A DNA stretch of 64,000 nucleotides from Planomonospora sp. ID67723 (GTDB lineage Bacteria > Actinomycetota > Actinomycetes > Streptosporangiales > Streptosporangiaceae), in NCBI RefSeq assembly GCF_015711605.1, contig NZ_JABTEZ010000001.1, positions 1,330,001 to 1,394,000 on the forward strand. The letters are read 5' to 3'. This document shows positions 52,537 through 61,280 of this stretch, piece after piece. How positions within the stretch are numbered: the first letter of the stretch is position 1; every line of letters begins with the position of its first letter. Under the pieces are notes generated by a model. It saw only the letters and a program-made list of their open reading frames with translations, ran no database searches and had not been told where the DNA came from. The position numbers were made by a program, and so were the translations under genes.

Positions 52537-53631
52537 GTGGCCAGGCGCATGGCGCTCGCCCCCCTGCTGACGCTGGCGTGCGCCGGTCTCCTGGCGCCCG
52601 CGGCCCAGGCCGCCACCGCCCGCGCCCCGCAGCCGCCGGAACCGATCTTCCACGTTCTCGGCGGGCGCATCGTCGAGGCCAGCGGGCTCGCGGTGAGCGC
52701 GGACGGCGAGCGGTACTACACCCTCCCGGACGCGGGCAGGCCCGCCGAGGTGTACGTGATCGACGGGACGGGGAAGACCCGGGCGACCCTGGGGCTGCCC
52801 CGGGCCGAGCTGAACGAGGACTGGGAGGATCTCGCAGCGGTTCGCCCGGCGGGCGGCGCCGGCCACCTGTACATCGCCGACACCGGGGACGCCTTCTTCA
52901 CCCGGCGGGACGCCGGGCTGCCGCCCCGGACCTCCTACCGGCTGCTCCGCATCGCCGAGCCCGGCGCGGAGGTCACCGGGAGCACCCCCGTCGCGGAGGA
53001 GGACGTCACGGTCTTCCCGCTCGTCTACGCCGACGGCGCCGCGCACAACAGTGAGGCCATGTTCGTCCAGCCCGGCACGGGCAGGGTGTTCCTGGTGGAG
53101 AAGACCGAGGACGCGAAGCGGAAAACCGGGCTGTGGAGCGCTCCCGCCGTGCTCAAGGAGGACGGGGACAACACCCTTCGCCGGGTGCTGGCCGACCTGA
53201 AGATCGTCGGTGTGTCCGGTGCGGCCTTCTCGCCGAGCGGGGACCAGGTGGTGATCCGGAACGCCACCACCGCGTACCTGTGGCGGATCAAGGACGGCGA
53301 CGTCGCGCGGTCGCTGCGGGCCGAGCCCGTCGAGATCGAGCTGCCGCTGCAGAAGCAGGGCGAGGGCGTCGCCTTCACTCCCGACGGGCGCGCGCTGCTG
53401 GTGAACTCGGAGGGCGGCAGGCAGCCGGTGTGGAGGGTGCCGCTCGCGGAGGAGACCGGCACCGAGGCGGCCGAGCCTCCGGAGACGACGGTCGAGAGCC
53501 GGGACCCGGCCGTCCCCGCCCCGCCGCCCGAGAGTGCCGACGGCCTGATGCTCGCCGTCGCCGGCCTGTCGGGGACGGCGGCGATCGGCGTGCTGGCGTT
53601 CGTCGTGGTGCGCGGCAGGAGAGCGGTCTGA
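52537..53631 (+). CDS. Secreted or membrane-anchored beta-propeller protein
   Basis: 364 residues from GTG 52537, which puts a signal peptide (ARRMALAPLLTLACAGLLAPAAQAA) at the N-terminus; GTG 52489 would add 16 residues. The repeating pattern GLAVSADGERYYTLPDAGRPAEVYVIDGTGKTRATL, HLYIADTGD and AAFSPSGDQVVIRNATTAYLWRI suggests a propeller like those in NHL/esterase-like proteins. A C-terminal TM helix (GLMLAVAGLSGTAAIGVLAFVVV) with RGRR after it anchors it outward-facing. Function unknown; divergent from the GT2 gene. Confidence 0.78.
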   Translation: MARRMALAPLLTLACAGLLAPAAQAATARAPQPPEPIFHVLGGRIVEASGLAVSADGERYYTLPDAGRPAEVYVIDGTGKTRATLGLPRAELNEDWEDLAAVRPAGGAGHLYIADTGDAFFTRRDAGLPPRTSYRLLRIAEPGAEVTGSTPVAEEDVTVFPLVYADGAAHNSEAMFVQPGTGRVFLVEKTEDAKRKTGLWSAPAVLKEDGDNTLRRVLADLKIVGVSGAAFSPSGDQVVIRNATTAYLWRIKDGDVARSLRAEPVEIELPLQKQGEGVAFTPDGRALLVNSEGGRQPVWRVPLAEETGTEAAEPPETTVESRDPAVPAPPPESADGLMLAVAGLSGTAAIGVLAFVVVRGRRAV

Positions 53632-53651
53632 CGGCAGGAGAGCGGTCTGAC
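53614..53651 (+). repeat. 19-bp tandem duplication over a stop codon
   Basis: GGCAGGAGAGCGGTCTGAC at 53614-53632 is repeated exactly at 53633-53651. The first copy contains the last codons and TGA of the propeller gene; the second lies in the 3' flank. Confidence 0.8.
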
Positions 53652-53700
53652 GGCGGGGGGACGGGACGGCCCGCGGGGCGGCGGGAGGGACCCCGGGCGG

Positions 53701-54627
53701 CTAACGCGTCCGGCGCAGGCGGTCCAGCCGGCCGGTGACCCGGGAGAGCCCCGTCGCGACGAACCCCCGGTCCGGGTCCAGCATGATCCGGCGGCCGTGG
53801 GTGCCGGGGGTGGCGGCGCCGTTCCAGCCGAACTCGGTGGTGAGGCCGTGGGCGTACCCCGCCCTCGCGGCGGCGCTCTCGGTCTCCCGGCTCACCGCGT
53901 CGGCCTGGCCGAACGGGTAGGCCACCGTGCGGATCGGCACCTGCAGCTCCCGCTCCAGGACCTCGCGTGAGCGGCGCAGATCCTCGGCCTGGTCCTCGGG
54001 CGTCTCCTGGGCCAGCGTCACGTGCCGCATGGTGTGCGAGCCGACGGAGAACCCCCGCTCGACCAGCTCCCGCGCCCCCTCCCAGTCGAGGAAGAGCCGC
54101 CCGTCCCCGGGGGAGCCCTCCGGCGTGAGCCGGTCCACCAGCTCCTCCAGCGCCACGGCCCGCTCCGCGGCCGTCATCACCCGCAGCCGGTCGGAGGCCC
54201 TGCCGTACGCCTGCCTGCCCGCCGCGCCGCGCGTCGGGTAGCGCTCGCCTCGCCAGTCGGCGGACTCCCGGGTGCTGCGGGCGAAGGCCCATCCGGCGAT
54301 CTCCCACCAGGCGCGGTCGTCGCCGGAGAGCAGGCCGGGCACGAGGAAGAAGGTGGCGGGCAGCCCCAGCCGTTCCAGCACGGGTACGGCGAGCTCCAGG
54401 TTGTCGCGGTAGCCGTCGTCCCAGCAGAGCGCGACGGCCCGCGGGGGCAGCGGTTCCCCCGCCCGCAGGGCGTCCAGCGCCCGTTCCAGCGGGACCACGT
54501 TCGCCAGGCGCCGGAGCCTGCGCAACTGCCCCTCCAGCCCCGCGACGCCGGATCCGGAGACCGGGAAGCACCAGGTGGACTCGACGTTGTGCCAGCCGAA
54601 GACCGTCAGTCGGGATGTCATGATCAC
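53701..54627 (-). CDS. Polysaccharide deacetylase (NodB-type)
   Basis: 308 residues from GTG 54627, overlapping the upstream gene stop by 4 nt; ATG 54621 is possible. NodB motifs: ALCWDDGYRDN (D70, D71), SHTMRH (H198, H202) and RTVAYPFGQ. It removes N- or O-acetyl groups from an amino-sugar polymer. No signal peptide is seen, so it may act on the lipid-linked precursor or be exported another way. Coupled to the FemAB-like gene. Confidence 0.88.
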   Translation of the reverse strand: MIMTSRLTVFGWHNVESTWCFPVSGSGVAGLEGQLRRLRRLANVVPLERALDALRAGEPLPPRAVALCWDDGYRDNLELAVPVLERLGLPATFFLVPGLLSGDDRAWWEIAGWAFARSTRESADWRGERYPTRGAAGRQAYGRASDRLRVMTAAERAVALEELVDRLTPEGSPGDGRLFLDWEGARELVERGFSVGSHTMRHVTLAQETPEDQAEDLRRSREVLERELQVPIRTVAYPFGQADAVSRETESAAARAGYAHGLTTEFGWNGAATPGTHGRRIMLDPDRGFVATGLSRVTGRLDRLRRTR

Positions 54628-55733
54628 TGCGCTCCGAAGCCGTACCTGCGGACGCGGTTGACCGCGTCACGGGTGTCCCTGGCCCGCCGGCGCAGGTCCG
54701 GATGGCTCTTGACGTAGTTCCTGATGATCCGGGGCGGCACGTGCCTGGCGCGGTACAGCGCGGCCCGGGCCGAGCGCCGGGCGAGCCACCCCTCGGCGAG
54801 CGGTATGGACGCCCCGGCGAAGAACTCCTTGTACGGCTCGCTGCCCTTGCCCAGGTCGATGGTGCGCACCCCGTGCTCCGCCGCGGTCCGGGCGAAGCGG
54901 AGCAGCATGACCAGCCCGGGGGAGTAGGCGCCGAAGGCGTCGGCGTCGTATCCGCCGAACCAGCGCTCGTAGACCGTCCCGGAACGCAGGCCGAACTCCA
55001 CCGCCACCGGCGTCTCGCCGGCGTACAGCGTGCTGAGCAGCCCGCCGTACTCCTCGGTGGAGGCCGCGAAAGCCTCCTCGACCAGTTGGCGCACCCAGGG
55101 CCAGCCGAACCGGTCGGCCGCCCCGGTCCTGCGGTAGTGCGCCGACTTCCAGCGCATCATCAGGCCGAGCAGTTCCGGGTCGCGGCCGCCGTACTCCAGC
55201 CGGAGCTCGCCGTGCTCCCTGCCCAGCTTGCGGTCCTTGCGCTCGACCCCGCTGATCGCCGACCTGGTCAGCGCCCTGCGGGCGTCGCGGTAGGCGTCGT
55301 ACCCCTCGCTCAGGTCCATCACCGGGGAACCGGTGCGCGCGGCGTCGGGCGCGTGGCCGGGCAGCTGGGAGGCCAGCAGGTGGTCGAACTCCCAGACCGC
55401 CAGCGAGGCGGCCTCCAGCACGCCGGGCAGCGGAGGCCGGACGCCCGGCCGGTGCACCGCGCCCTGGCAGTCGGAGACGCCGAGGCCGAGGGCCCTGCCC
55501 ACCGCGCGGCCGTGCCGCTCGTAGGGCAGGAAACCGGCCGGGCCCGCGCCGTCTTCGAACACGGCGACCTCGACGCGGACGCCCTTCCTGGCGCGGTCGA
55601 CCGCCAGGGCGAAGTCCGGGGCGAGGAACGGGCTGTCCAGCCCGCCGCCCGGGATCTGCCACGAACGCCACAGGGCGAGCTCGGCGGCTCCGAGCTCGCC
55701 CGGCCGCGTGATGGTCACACGCACTGGGGCCAC
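54624..55733 (-). CDS. FemAB/CelD-type GNAT acyltransferase
   Basis: 369 residues; GTG 55733 or GTG 55724. BioF2/CelD pattern: LDSPFLAPDFALAVDRARKGVRVEVAVFEDG, GFLPYERHGRAVGRALG, then the C-terminal half LLSTLYAGETPVAVEFGLRSGTVYERWFGGYDADAFGAYSPGLVMLLRFARTAAEHGVRTIDLGKGSEPYKEFF. Members acylate sugars or peptides in cellulose and glycan synthesis. The deacetylase gene follows with a 4-nt overlap, so acylation and deacetylation of the same polymer are likely linked. Confidence 0.85.
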   Translation of the reverse strand: MAPVRVTITRPGELGAAELALWRSWQIPGGGLDSPFLAPDFALAVDRARKGVRVEVAVFEDGAGPAGFLPYERHGRAVGRALGLGVSDCQGAVHRPGVRPPLPGVLEAASLAVWEFDHLLASQLPGHAPDAARTGSPVMDLSEGYDAYRDARRALTRSAISGVERKDRKLGREHGELRLEYGGRDPELLGLMMRWKSAHYRRTGAADRFGWPWVRQLVEEAFAASTEEYGGLLSTLYAGETPVAVEFGLRSGTVYERWFGGYDADAFGAYSPGLVMLLRFARTAAEHGVRTIDLGKGSEPYKEFFAGASIPLAEGWLARRSARAALYRARHVPPRIIRNYVKSHPDLRRRARDTRDAVNRVRRYGFGAQ

Positions 55734-55872
55734 CTGTCGTCTTCGTCGGTCCCGCCGGGAGCGGCGGGATGGAGGGTCCTGGGGACGGTCACCGTACGCT
55801 GATCACAATTTCGGTCATATAACAACTTAAGCTCATAGTCAGATATAAACCGTCCCAGGCAAGGGTATTCTG

Positions 55873-55889
55873 TGTGACGTTGTGTCACA
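55873..55889. promoter_or_regulatory. Palindrome before the Wzz-like gene
   Basis: TGTGAC at 55873 and GTCACA ending at 55889 with 5 nt between, in an AT-rich intergenic region (55800-55870). It resembles a CRP site, but the TGTGA/TCACA spacing is 7 rather than 6 nt. It overlaps the expected promoter of the gene starting at 55900. Confidence 0.4.
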
Positions 55890-55899
55890 GATGTGAGGG

Positions 55900-57495
55900 G
55901 TGGATCCGGTGAGTTCGACGCCCCGTACGGATGTCACCGAGGTCGCCGACTACGCCGCGCTGCTGGCACGGCGCTGGTGGATCATCGCGGTGAGCGCGAT
56001 GCTCGGCGTGGCCCTCTCCGCCCTGGCCGTGGTGTACCTGCCCGAGGTGTACACCGCGGAGGCGACCGTGCTCGTCACCGCCACGGACCAGAACACCCGA
56101 GACGACCAGGTCAACCTCGAGACCGAGGCGGGCCGGGTGCGCAGTGCGGAGGTGCTCAGGAAGGTCCGGCAGTCGCTCGGGACCGACGCCGGCACGGCGG
56201 ATCTCGCCGAGCGGCTCAGCGTCACCGCACCCCAGGACTCGGGGCTGCTCGACATCCGTTTCGAGGGCCCCACCCCGGCCGAGGCCAGCGAGGGGGCCAA
56301 CGCCTTCGCCACCGTCTACCTGACCGCCCGGCGCGCTCGGGTGGACCAGCGGTACAGGAAGCAGATCCGCGCCCTTCAGGATCAGATCAGCTCGCTCTCC
56401 GCGCAGCTCAAGGCGGTGCCGGAGGACAACGCCGACCAACGGCAGTTCTTCAACGGGCAGCTTCAGTCGTTCAGCTCCAAGCTCGCCGACATCCAGATCG
56501 AGGCCGTCGGGGTGACGGTCGGAGAGGTGATCGACCAGGCGACGCCGCCCACGAAGGCGGCCTTCCCCAACCCGGTCATGTTCCTCCCGGCCGGTCTGCT
56601 GGTCGGCCTGATGCTGGGGGTCGCGGGAGCCGTCCTGGCAGACCGCTCCGACAAGCAGGTGCGTGCCGCGACCGACCTGCGGCGGGTGCTGGGCGTCGAG
56701 GTGCTGCTCAACCTGCCCAGCAGCCGCAGAACCGTCGCCCTCGGTCTGGAGTCGGCGCGCAGCCGCGTCGGCCAGCGCTTCCACGAGCTCTGCCACGGCA
56801 TCGCCGCCCGGCTCGGCGGGGGGCCGGCCAACCAGGTCGTGCTGGTGACCGCGGCCTCCGAGGGGCGGGGGGCGGGCATCGTGGCGGTCAACCTCGCCGC
56901 TGCGCTCGCCCGGACGGGCTCGGACGTCATGCTGGTCAGCGCCGACCTCGGATCGCCGGTCAGCGGCGAGCTGCTGGGGGTGGACGACACGCCGGGGCTC
57001 TCAGAGGTGCTGCTCGGCACCTCGACACTGGCGCAGGCGGAGACCCGGGCGTCGATGCCCCCGTCGCTCCGGGTCATCCCGCGCGGCGCGGTGACCGAGC
57101 AGGTCGTCGACATGCTCCAGGGCGAGCGCATGGCCCGCATGATCGACTCCTTGCGCGACCGGTGCCGCTACATCGTGGTCCAGGCGCCTCCCACGACGTC
57201 GGGTGCGGACGCGCAGGCGCTCGCCCAGCACGCCGACCTGGTGCTGATGGTCGTCGAGGTCCCCAGGACCCGTTACACGGACATCCGCGAAGGCATCCGC
57301 CAGCTCGACCAGGTGGGCGCGGAGATCCTGGGCTCCGTGGTGATCCCCTCGCAGGTCGCCGAGAGCGCGGCGCGGGCGACCGGGGCCCACGGGGCGGACC
57401 CGGCCAAGAACGGCTCGGTGGGCGCGGACGAGGACGGGCTCGGCACCACGATGATCCCCGCCGTCAAGGACGAGCTGCCCGGCCCCCCGAAGTAG
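55900..57495 (+). CDS. Wzz / BY-kinase-like chain-length regulator with degenerate P-loop
   Basis: 531 residues, GTG 55900 (or GTG 55909). Wzz-like part: TM at about 26-47 (WWIIAVSAMLGVALSALAVVYL), extracytoplasmic region with a coiled-coil stretch 145-175, second TM near 225-247 after a PPTKAAFPNP motif. The cytoplasmic part 300-490 follows the BY-kinase fold. However, the Walker A position reads TAASEGRGAGIVAVNLA (317-333), lacking the lysine of GxGKS/T, and there is no tyrosine cluster at the C-terminus (DELPGPPK). It is probably a structural copolymerase without kinase activity. Confidence 0.85.
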   Translation: MDPVSSTPRTDVTEVADYAALLARRWWIIAVSAMLGVALSALAVVYLPEVYTAEATVLVTATDQNTRDDQVNLETEAGRVRSAEVLRKVRQSLGTDAGTADLAERLSVTAPQDSGLLDIRFEGPTPAEASEGANAFATVYLTARRARVDQRYRKQIRALQDQISSLSAQLKAVPEDNADQRQFFNGQLQSFSSKLADIQIEAVGVTVGEVIDQATPPTKAAFPNPVMFLPAGLLVGLMLGVAGAVLADRSDKQVRAATDLRRVLGVEVLLNLPSSRRTVALGLESARSRVGQRFHELCHGIAARLGGGPANQVVLVTAASEGRGAGIVAVNLAAALARTGSDVMLVSADLGSPVSGELLGVDDTPGLSEVLLGTSTLAQAETRASMPPSLRVIPRGAVTEQVVDMLQGERMARMIDSLRDRCRYIVVQAPPTTSGADAQALAQHADLVLMVVEVPRTRYTDIREGIRQLDQVGAEILGSVVIPSQVAESAARATGAHGADPAKNGSVGADEDGLGTTMIPAVKDELPGPPK

Positions 57496-57790
57496 CCGGT
57501 CCCGCCGGGAGCCGGCTGCCCTGACCGAGGGCCGTCCCCGGCGGCCTGCCCGCCCGTTGCCCGGCGGGTGCGAGGGGTCTCAGGTGCATGGTTGGACCGT
57601 TCCGTCAAGGTGTGACGATGCGGTTATCTCGGCCGATAGTGGACAGGCGGCTGCTATTCCGCTCGTGAATCTTGATCACTATGATTTCCACTGTTACTAA
57701 CGCGCCTGATGCATTTGAGAAATCTGTAAACCGTTGAGGTTCGACGTACGTCTCTTAACGGTTAATGCGGAGGCAGTTGGGTGGGGTGGT

Positions 57791-59245
57791 ATGCGGGTGG
57801 GGACTGAGGGGCCCGCTGTCGTGCTCCTCGATGGTGCGGCTCGGACTGCTTCAAGCATCTGGACACGCTCCTATGCCCGGATCCTGGTGGCCGGAGACCT
57901 CGCGTGCGCGGTGCTCGCGTGCGAGGTGGTGCTGGGGGCCAGGCTCTGGCTCGGTGCCTACATCCCGATGACGGAGGCGGCGCTGGGGCTGGGACTCGCC
58001 CTGGCCTGGCCGCCGGTGCTGGCGCTGGGCGGCGCCTACCGCCGCCGCGCGCACGGCGAGGGCACCGAGGAGTTCCGGGCGGTTTTCGAGGGCGGGGTCG
58101 GTCTCACGGCGGCCGTCGCGATAGGCGCCTATGCGACGCAGACGAACATAGCCAGGAGTTTTGTCATGGCAATGTTCCCTCTCGCTCTTTTCCTCACGAT
58201 TTTCTTCCGCTACCGGATGCGCAAGCGGCTCCACCGGAGGCGTGCCACCGGCGAATACATGCGCCAGGTGGTCGCCGTCGGACACCGGGAGTCGGTGCTC
58301 GACCTGGTGGTCCAGTTGCGCAGGCAGCCGTACCACGGGATGACCGTGGTCGCCGCCTGCCTGCCGCCCGGCGCCGATGTCGTGGACGTCGACGGGATCC
58401 CGGTGTTCGGGGACTTCACCGACGTTCCCGAGGTGGTGGTCAAGGTCAAGGCCGACGCGGTGGCCGTCCTGGCCTGCCCGGAGCTGGACGGCGCCGCGCT
58501 GCGCCGGCTCGCCTGGCAGTTGGAGAGCGATCGCACCGACCTGTTCGTGGCGCCCGCGCTCATGGACGTCGCGGGCCCGCGCGTCAGCATCCGCCCGGTG
58601 GCGGGGATGCCGCTGCTCCACGTCGAGCACCCCGAGTTCGAGGGCGCCAAATACTGGACGAAGAACCTCTTCGACCGCTGCGGAGCCGGTCTCGCCCTGC
58701 TCGTCCTGGCGGTGCCCATGCTGGTGATCGCGGCGCTGATCCGCGCGACCAGCCCGGGTCCGGCGCTGTTCCGGCAGGCCAGGATCGGCAAGGGTGGCAG
58801 GGAGTTCCGGGTCGTCAAGTTCCGCACCATGGTCAACGACGCCGAACGGCTCAAGATGCTGCTGCTCGAGGAGAACGAGTTCGACGGGGTTCTCTTCAAG
58901 ATGCGGAACGATCCAAGGGTCACCCCGATCGGGGCCTTCCTGCGGCGTTACTCCGTCGACGAGCTGCCCCAGCTGCTCAACGTGGTCCGAGGCGAGATGT
59001 CGCTGGTCGGGCCCCGCCCCCCGCTGCCCGAGGAGGTCGAGCAGTACGGCGCCGACGTCCGCCGCCGCCTGGTGGTCAAGCCCGGCATGACCGGTCTGTG
59101 GCAGGTCAGCGGCCGCTCCGACCTGACCTGGGAGGAGTCGGTCCGGCTGGACCTGCGCTACGTCGAGAACTGGTCGCTCTTCCTCGACCTGCAGATCCTC
59201 TGGAAGACCTGGAGCGTCGTCACCAGCGGAGAAGGGGCATACTGA
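57791..59245 (+). CDS. Polyprenyl-phosphate sugar-1-phosphate transferase (initiating, copy 2)
   Basis: 484 residues from ATG 57791 behind GGGTGGGG; TTG 57734 would add 19 residues. Same architecture as the protein at 39659-41113, with near-identical stretches VVAVGHRE, VAVLACPELDGAALRR, RPVAGMPLLHVEHPE and the whole catalytic end SLVGPRPPLPEEVEQYGADVRRRLVVKPGMTGLWQVSGRSDLTW. The variable segment after FRTM (NDAERLKMLLLEENEFDG) differs, which may reflect a different donor sugar. It is followed directly by rmlA, suggesting a shared operon. Confidence 0.92.
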   Translation: MRVGTEGPAVVLLDGAARTASSIWTRSYARILVAGDLACAVLACEVVLGARLWLGAYIPMTEAALGLGLALAWPPVLALGGAYRRRAHGEGTEEFRAVFEGGVGLTAAVAIGAYATQTNIARSFVMAMFPLALFLTIFFRYRMRKRLHRRRATGEYMRQVVAVGHRESVLDLVVQLRRQPYHGMTVVAACLPPGADVVDVDGIPVFGDFTDVPEVVVKVKADAVAVLACPELDGAALRRLAWQLESDRTDLFVAPALMDVAGPRVSIRPVAGMPLLHVEHPEFEGAKYWTKNLFDRCGAGLALLVLAVPMLVIAALIRATSPGPALFRQARIGKGGREFRVVKFRTMVNDAERLKMLLLEENEFDGVLFKMRNDPRVTPIGAFLRRYSVDELPQLLNVVRGEMSLVGPRPPLPEEVEQYGADVRRRLVVKPGMTGLWQVSGRSDLTWEESVRLDLRYVENWSLFLDLQILWKTWSVVTSGEGAY

Positions 59246-59247
59246 AC

Positions 59248-60315
59248 GTGAAAGCTCTCGTGCTGGCCGGAGGGTCGGGCACGCGGCTGCGGCCGATCAC
59301 CCACACCTCCGCCAAGCAGCTCGTTCCCGTGGCCAACAAACCCGTGCTCTTCTACGGTCTGGAGGCCATCGCCGCCGCGGGCGTCCGCGAGCTGGGCCTC
59401 GTGGTCGGCGACACCCACGCCGAGATCGAGGCGGCCGTCGGCGACGGCTCCGCGTTCGGGCTGCGGGTGACCTACCTGCGGCAGGAGGCGCCGCTCGGGC
59501 TGGCCCACGCCGTGCTGATCGCCCGCGACTACCTCGCCGACGACGACTTCGTCATGTACCTCGGCGACAACTTCATCGTCGGCGGCATCGACGGCATCGT
59601 GGAGAGGTTCGGCCGCGACCGGCCCGCCGCGCAGATCATGCTCACCCGGGTCGGGGACCCCCGGCAGTTCGGCGTCGCCGAGCTCGACGCCGAGGGGCGG
59701 GTGGTCGGGCTGGAGGAGAAGCCGGTCACGCCCAAGAGCGACCTGGCGCTCGTCGGCGTCTACCTCTTCACGCCCGCGATCCACCAGGCGGTGGCCGAGC
59801 TCAAGCCCTCGTGGCGGGGGGAGCTGGAGATCACCGACGCGATCCAGTGGCTGATCGAGGAGGGGCTGCGGGTCGAGTCGGACGTCATCACGGGCTACTG
59901 GAAGGACACCGGCAACGTCACCGACATGCTGGAGGTCAACCGGCTGGTCCTGGAGTCCCTGGAGGCCCGGACGGACGGCCGGGTGGACGGCGCCAGCGAG
60001 CTGATCGGCCGGGTGGTCGTGGAACCCGGCGCCGTGGTCGAGCGCTCCCGTGTCGTCGGCCCGGCGATCATCGGCTCCGGGGCGCGGATCCTGGACAGCT
60101 ACGTCGGCCCGTTCACCTCCATCGCCACGGACTGCCTGGTCAGCGGCAGCGAGATCGAATACTCGATCGTGCTGCCCAGGGCCTCGATCTCCGGCGTGTC
60201 CCGGATCGAGGCCTCACTCATCGGCCACGACGTCGAGGTCACCCCCGCACCCGCCACACCCCGAGCCCACCGCCTCGTGCTGGGCGATCACAGCAAGGTC
60301 CAGATCAGCTCATGA
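59248..60315 (+). CDS. rfbA: Glucose-1-phosphate thymidylyltransferase, long form
   Basis: Makes dTDP-glucose, first step of dTDP-deoxysugar synthesis. 355 residues, GTG start 2 nt after the transferase stop. LAGGSGTRLRPITHTSAKQLVPVANKP is the nucleotidyltransferase signature; YLGDNFIVGG and EKPVTPKSDLALVGVYLF follow; then a C-terminal left-handed beta-helix (IGRVVVEPGAVVERSRVVGPAIIGSGARI). The long type with this extension is common in actinomycete deoxysugar clusters. The stop overlaps the rfbB start by 4 nt. Confidence 0.93.
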   Translation: MKALVLAGGSGTRLRPITHTSAKQLVPVANKPVLFYGLEAIAAAGVRELGLVVGDTHAEIEAAVGDGSAFGLRVTYLRQEAPLGLAHAVLIARDYLADDDFVMYLGDNFIVGGIDGIVERFGRDRPAAQIMLTRVGDPRQFGVAELDAEGRVVGLEEKPVTPKSDLALVGVYLFTPAIHQAVAELKPSWRGELEITDAIQWLIEEGLRVESDVITGYWKDTGNVTDMLEVNRLVLESLEARTDGRVDGASELIGRVVVEPGAVVERSRVVGPAIIGSGARILDSYVGPFTSIATDCLVSGSEIEYSIVLPRASISGVSRIEASLIGHDVEVTPAPATPRAHRLVLGDHSKVQISS

Positions 60316-61280
60316 CAGCGTCCACCCGGGAGCCCGCGCGCGTCCTGGTCACCGGCGGAGCCGGGTTCATCGGCTCGGCCTACACCCGCATGCTGGCGGC
60401 CGACGGGATCGCGGTGACGGTCCTCGACAAGCTCACCTACGCGGGCAACCCGGCCAATCTCGAAGGGGTCCCCCACACGTTCGTGCACGGCGACATCTGC
60501 GACCCCGTGCTCCTGTCCCAGGTGGTCCCCGGCCACGACGTCGTCGTCAACTTCGCGGCGGAGTCCCACGTGGACCGGTCGATCGAGGGCGCCGCCGAGT
60601 TCGTGCGGACCAACGTCATGGGCGTCCAGACGCTCATGCAGGCCTGCCTCGACGCGGGCGTCCCGCGCGTGGTGCAGGTCTCCACCGACGAGGTGTACGG
60701 GTCGATCGACTCCGGCTCCTGGAACGAGGCCGCCCCGCTGTCCCCGCGCTCGCCGTACGCGGCCTCGAAGGCGGGCGGAGACATGATCGCCCGGTCCTAC
60801 GCGATCACCCACGGGCTTCCGGTCTCCATCACCCGCTGCGGCAACAACTACGGCCCCCGTCAGTTCCCGGAGAAGGTGATCCCGTTCTTCGTCACCAATC
60901 TCCTCCAGGGGCGCAGGGTCCCGCTCTACGGCGACGGCGGCAACGTCCGCGACTGGGTCCACGTCGACGACCACTGCGCGGGCATCCGGCTGGTGGCGGA
61001 GAAGGGCGAGCCCGGCGAGGTCTACCACATCGCCGGCACGGCGGAGGTGAGCAACCTGGAGCTGACCGAGCGGATCCTGGAGGCCTGCGGGGTGGGATGG
61101 GAGATGGTCGAGCACGTCGAGGACCGCAAGGGGCACGACCGCCGCTACTCCCTGGACGACGGCAGGCTGCGCTGGATGGGATACCGGGCCGGGGTCGACT
61201 TCCGGAAGGGCCTGGACGAGACCGTCCGCTGGTACGTCGACAACCCGGAGTGGTGGAAGCCCCTGAGAGAGTCACACTGA
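60312..61280 (+). CDS. rfbB: dTDP-glucose 4,6-dehydratase
   Basis: 322 residues from ATG 60312. NAD-binding GGAGFIGS (15-22), active-site STDEVYG (T125, D126, E127), Y149-x3-K153, and ITRCGNNYGPRQFPEKVIPFF and RDWVHVDDHC as in RmlB proteins. It produces dTDP-4-keto-6-deoxyglucose, the branch point of 6-deoxysugars. One-nucleotide overlap (TGATG) with the next gene. Confidence 0.94.
   Translation: MTASTREPARVLVTGGAGFIGSAYTRMLAADGIAVTVLDKLTYAGNPANLEGVPHTFVHGDICDPVLLSQVVPGHDVVVNFAAESHVDRSIEGAAEFVRTNVMGVQTLMQACLDAGVPRVVQVSTDEVYGSIDSGSWNEAAPLSPRSPYAASKAGGDMIARSYAITHGLPVSITRCGNNYGPRQFPEKVIPFFVTNLLQGRRVPLYGDGGNVRDWVHVDDHCAGIRLVAEKGEPGEVYHIAGTAEVSNLELTERILEACGVGWEMVEHVEDRKGHDRRYSLDDGRLRWMGYRAGVDFRKGLDETVRWYVDNPEWWKPLRESH

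Noticed and set aside
55873-55889. CRP binding site
   Set aside because: Half-sites match, but the spacer is one base longer than the CRP consensus; kept only as a palindrome of unknown owner.
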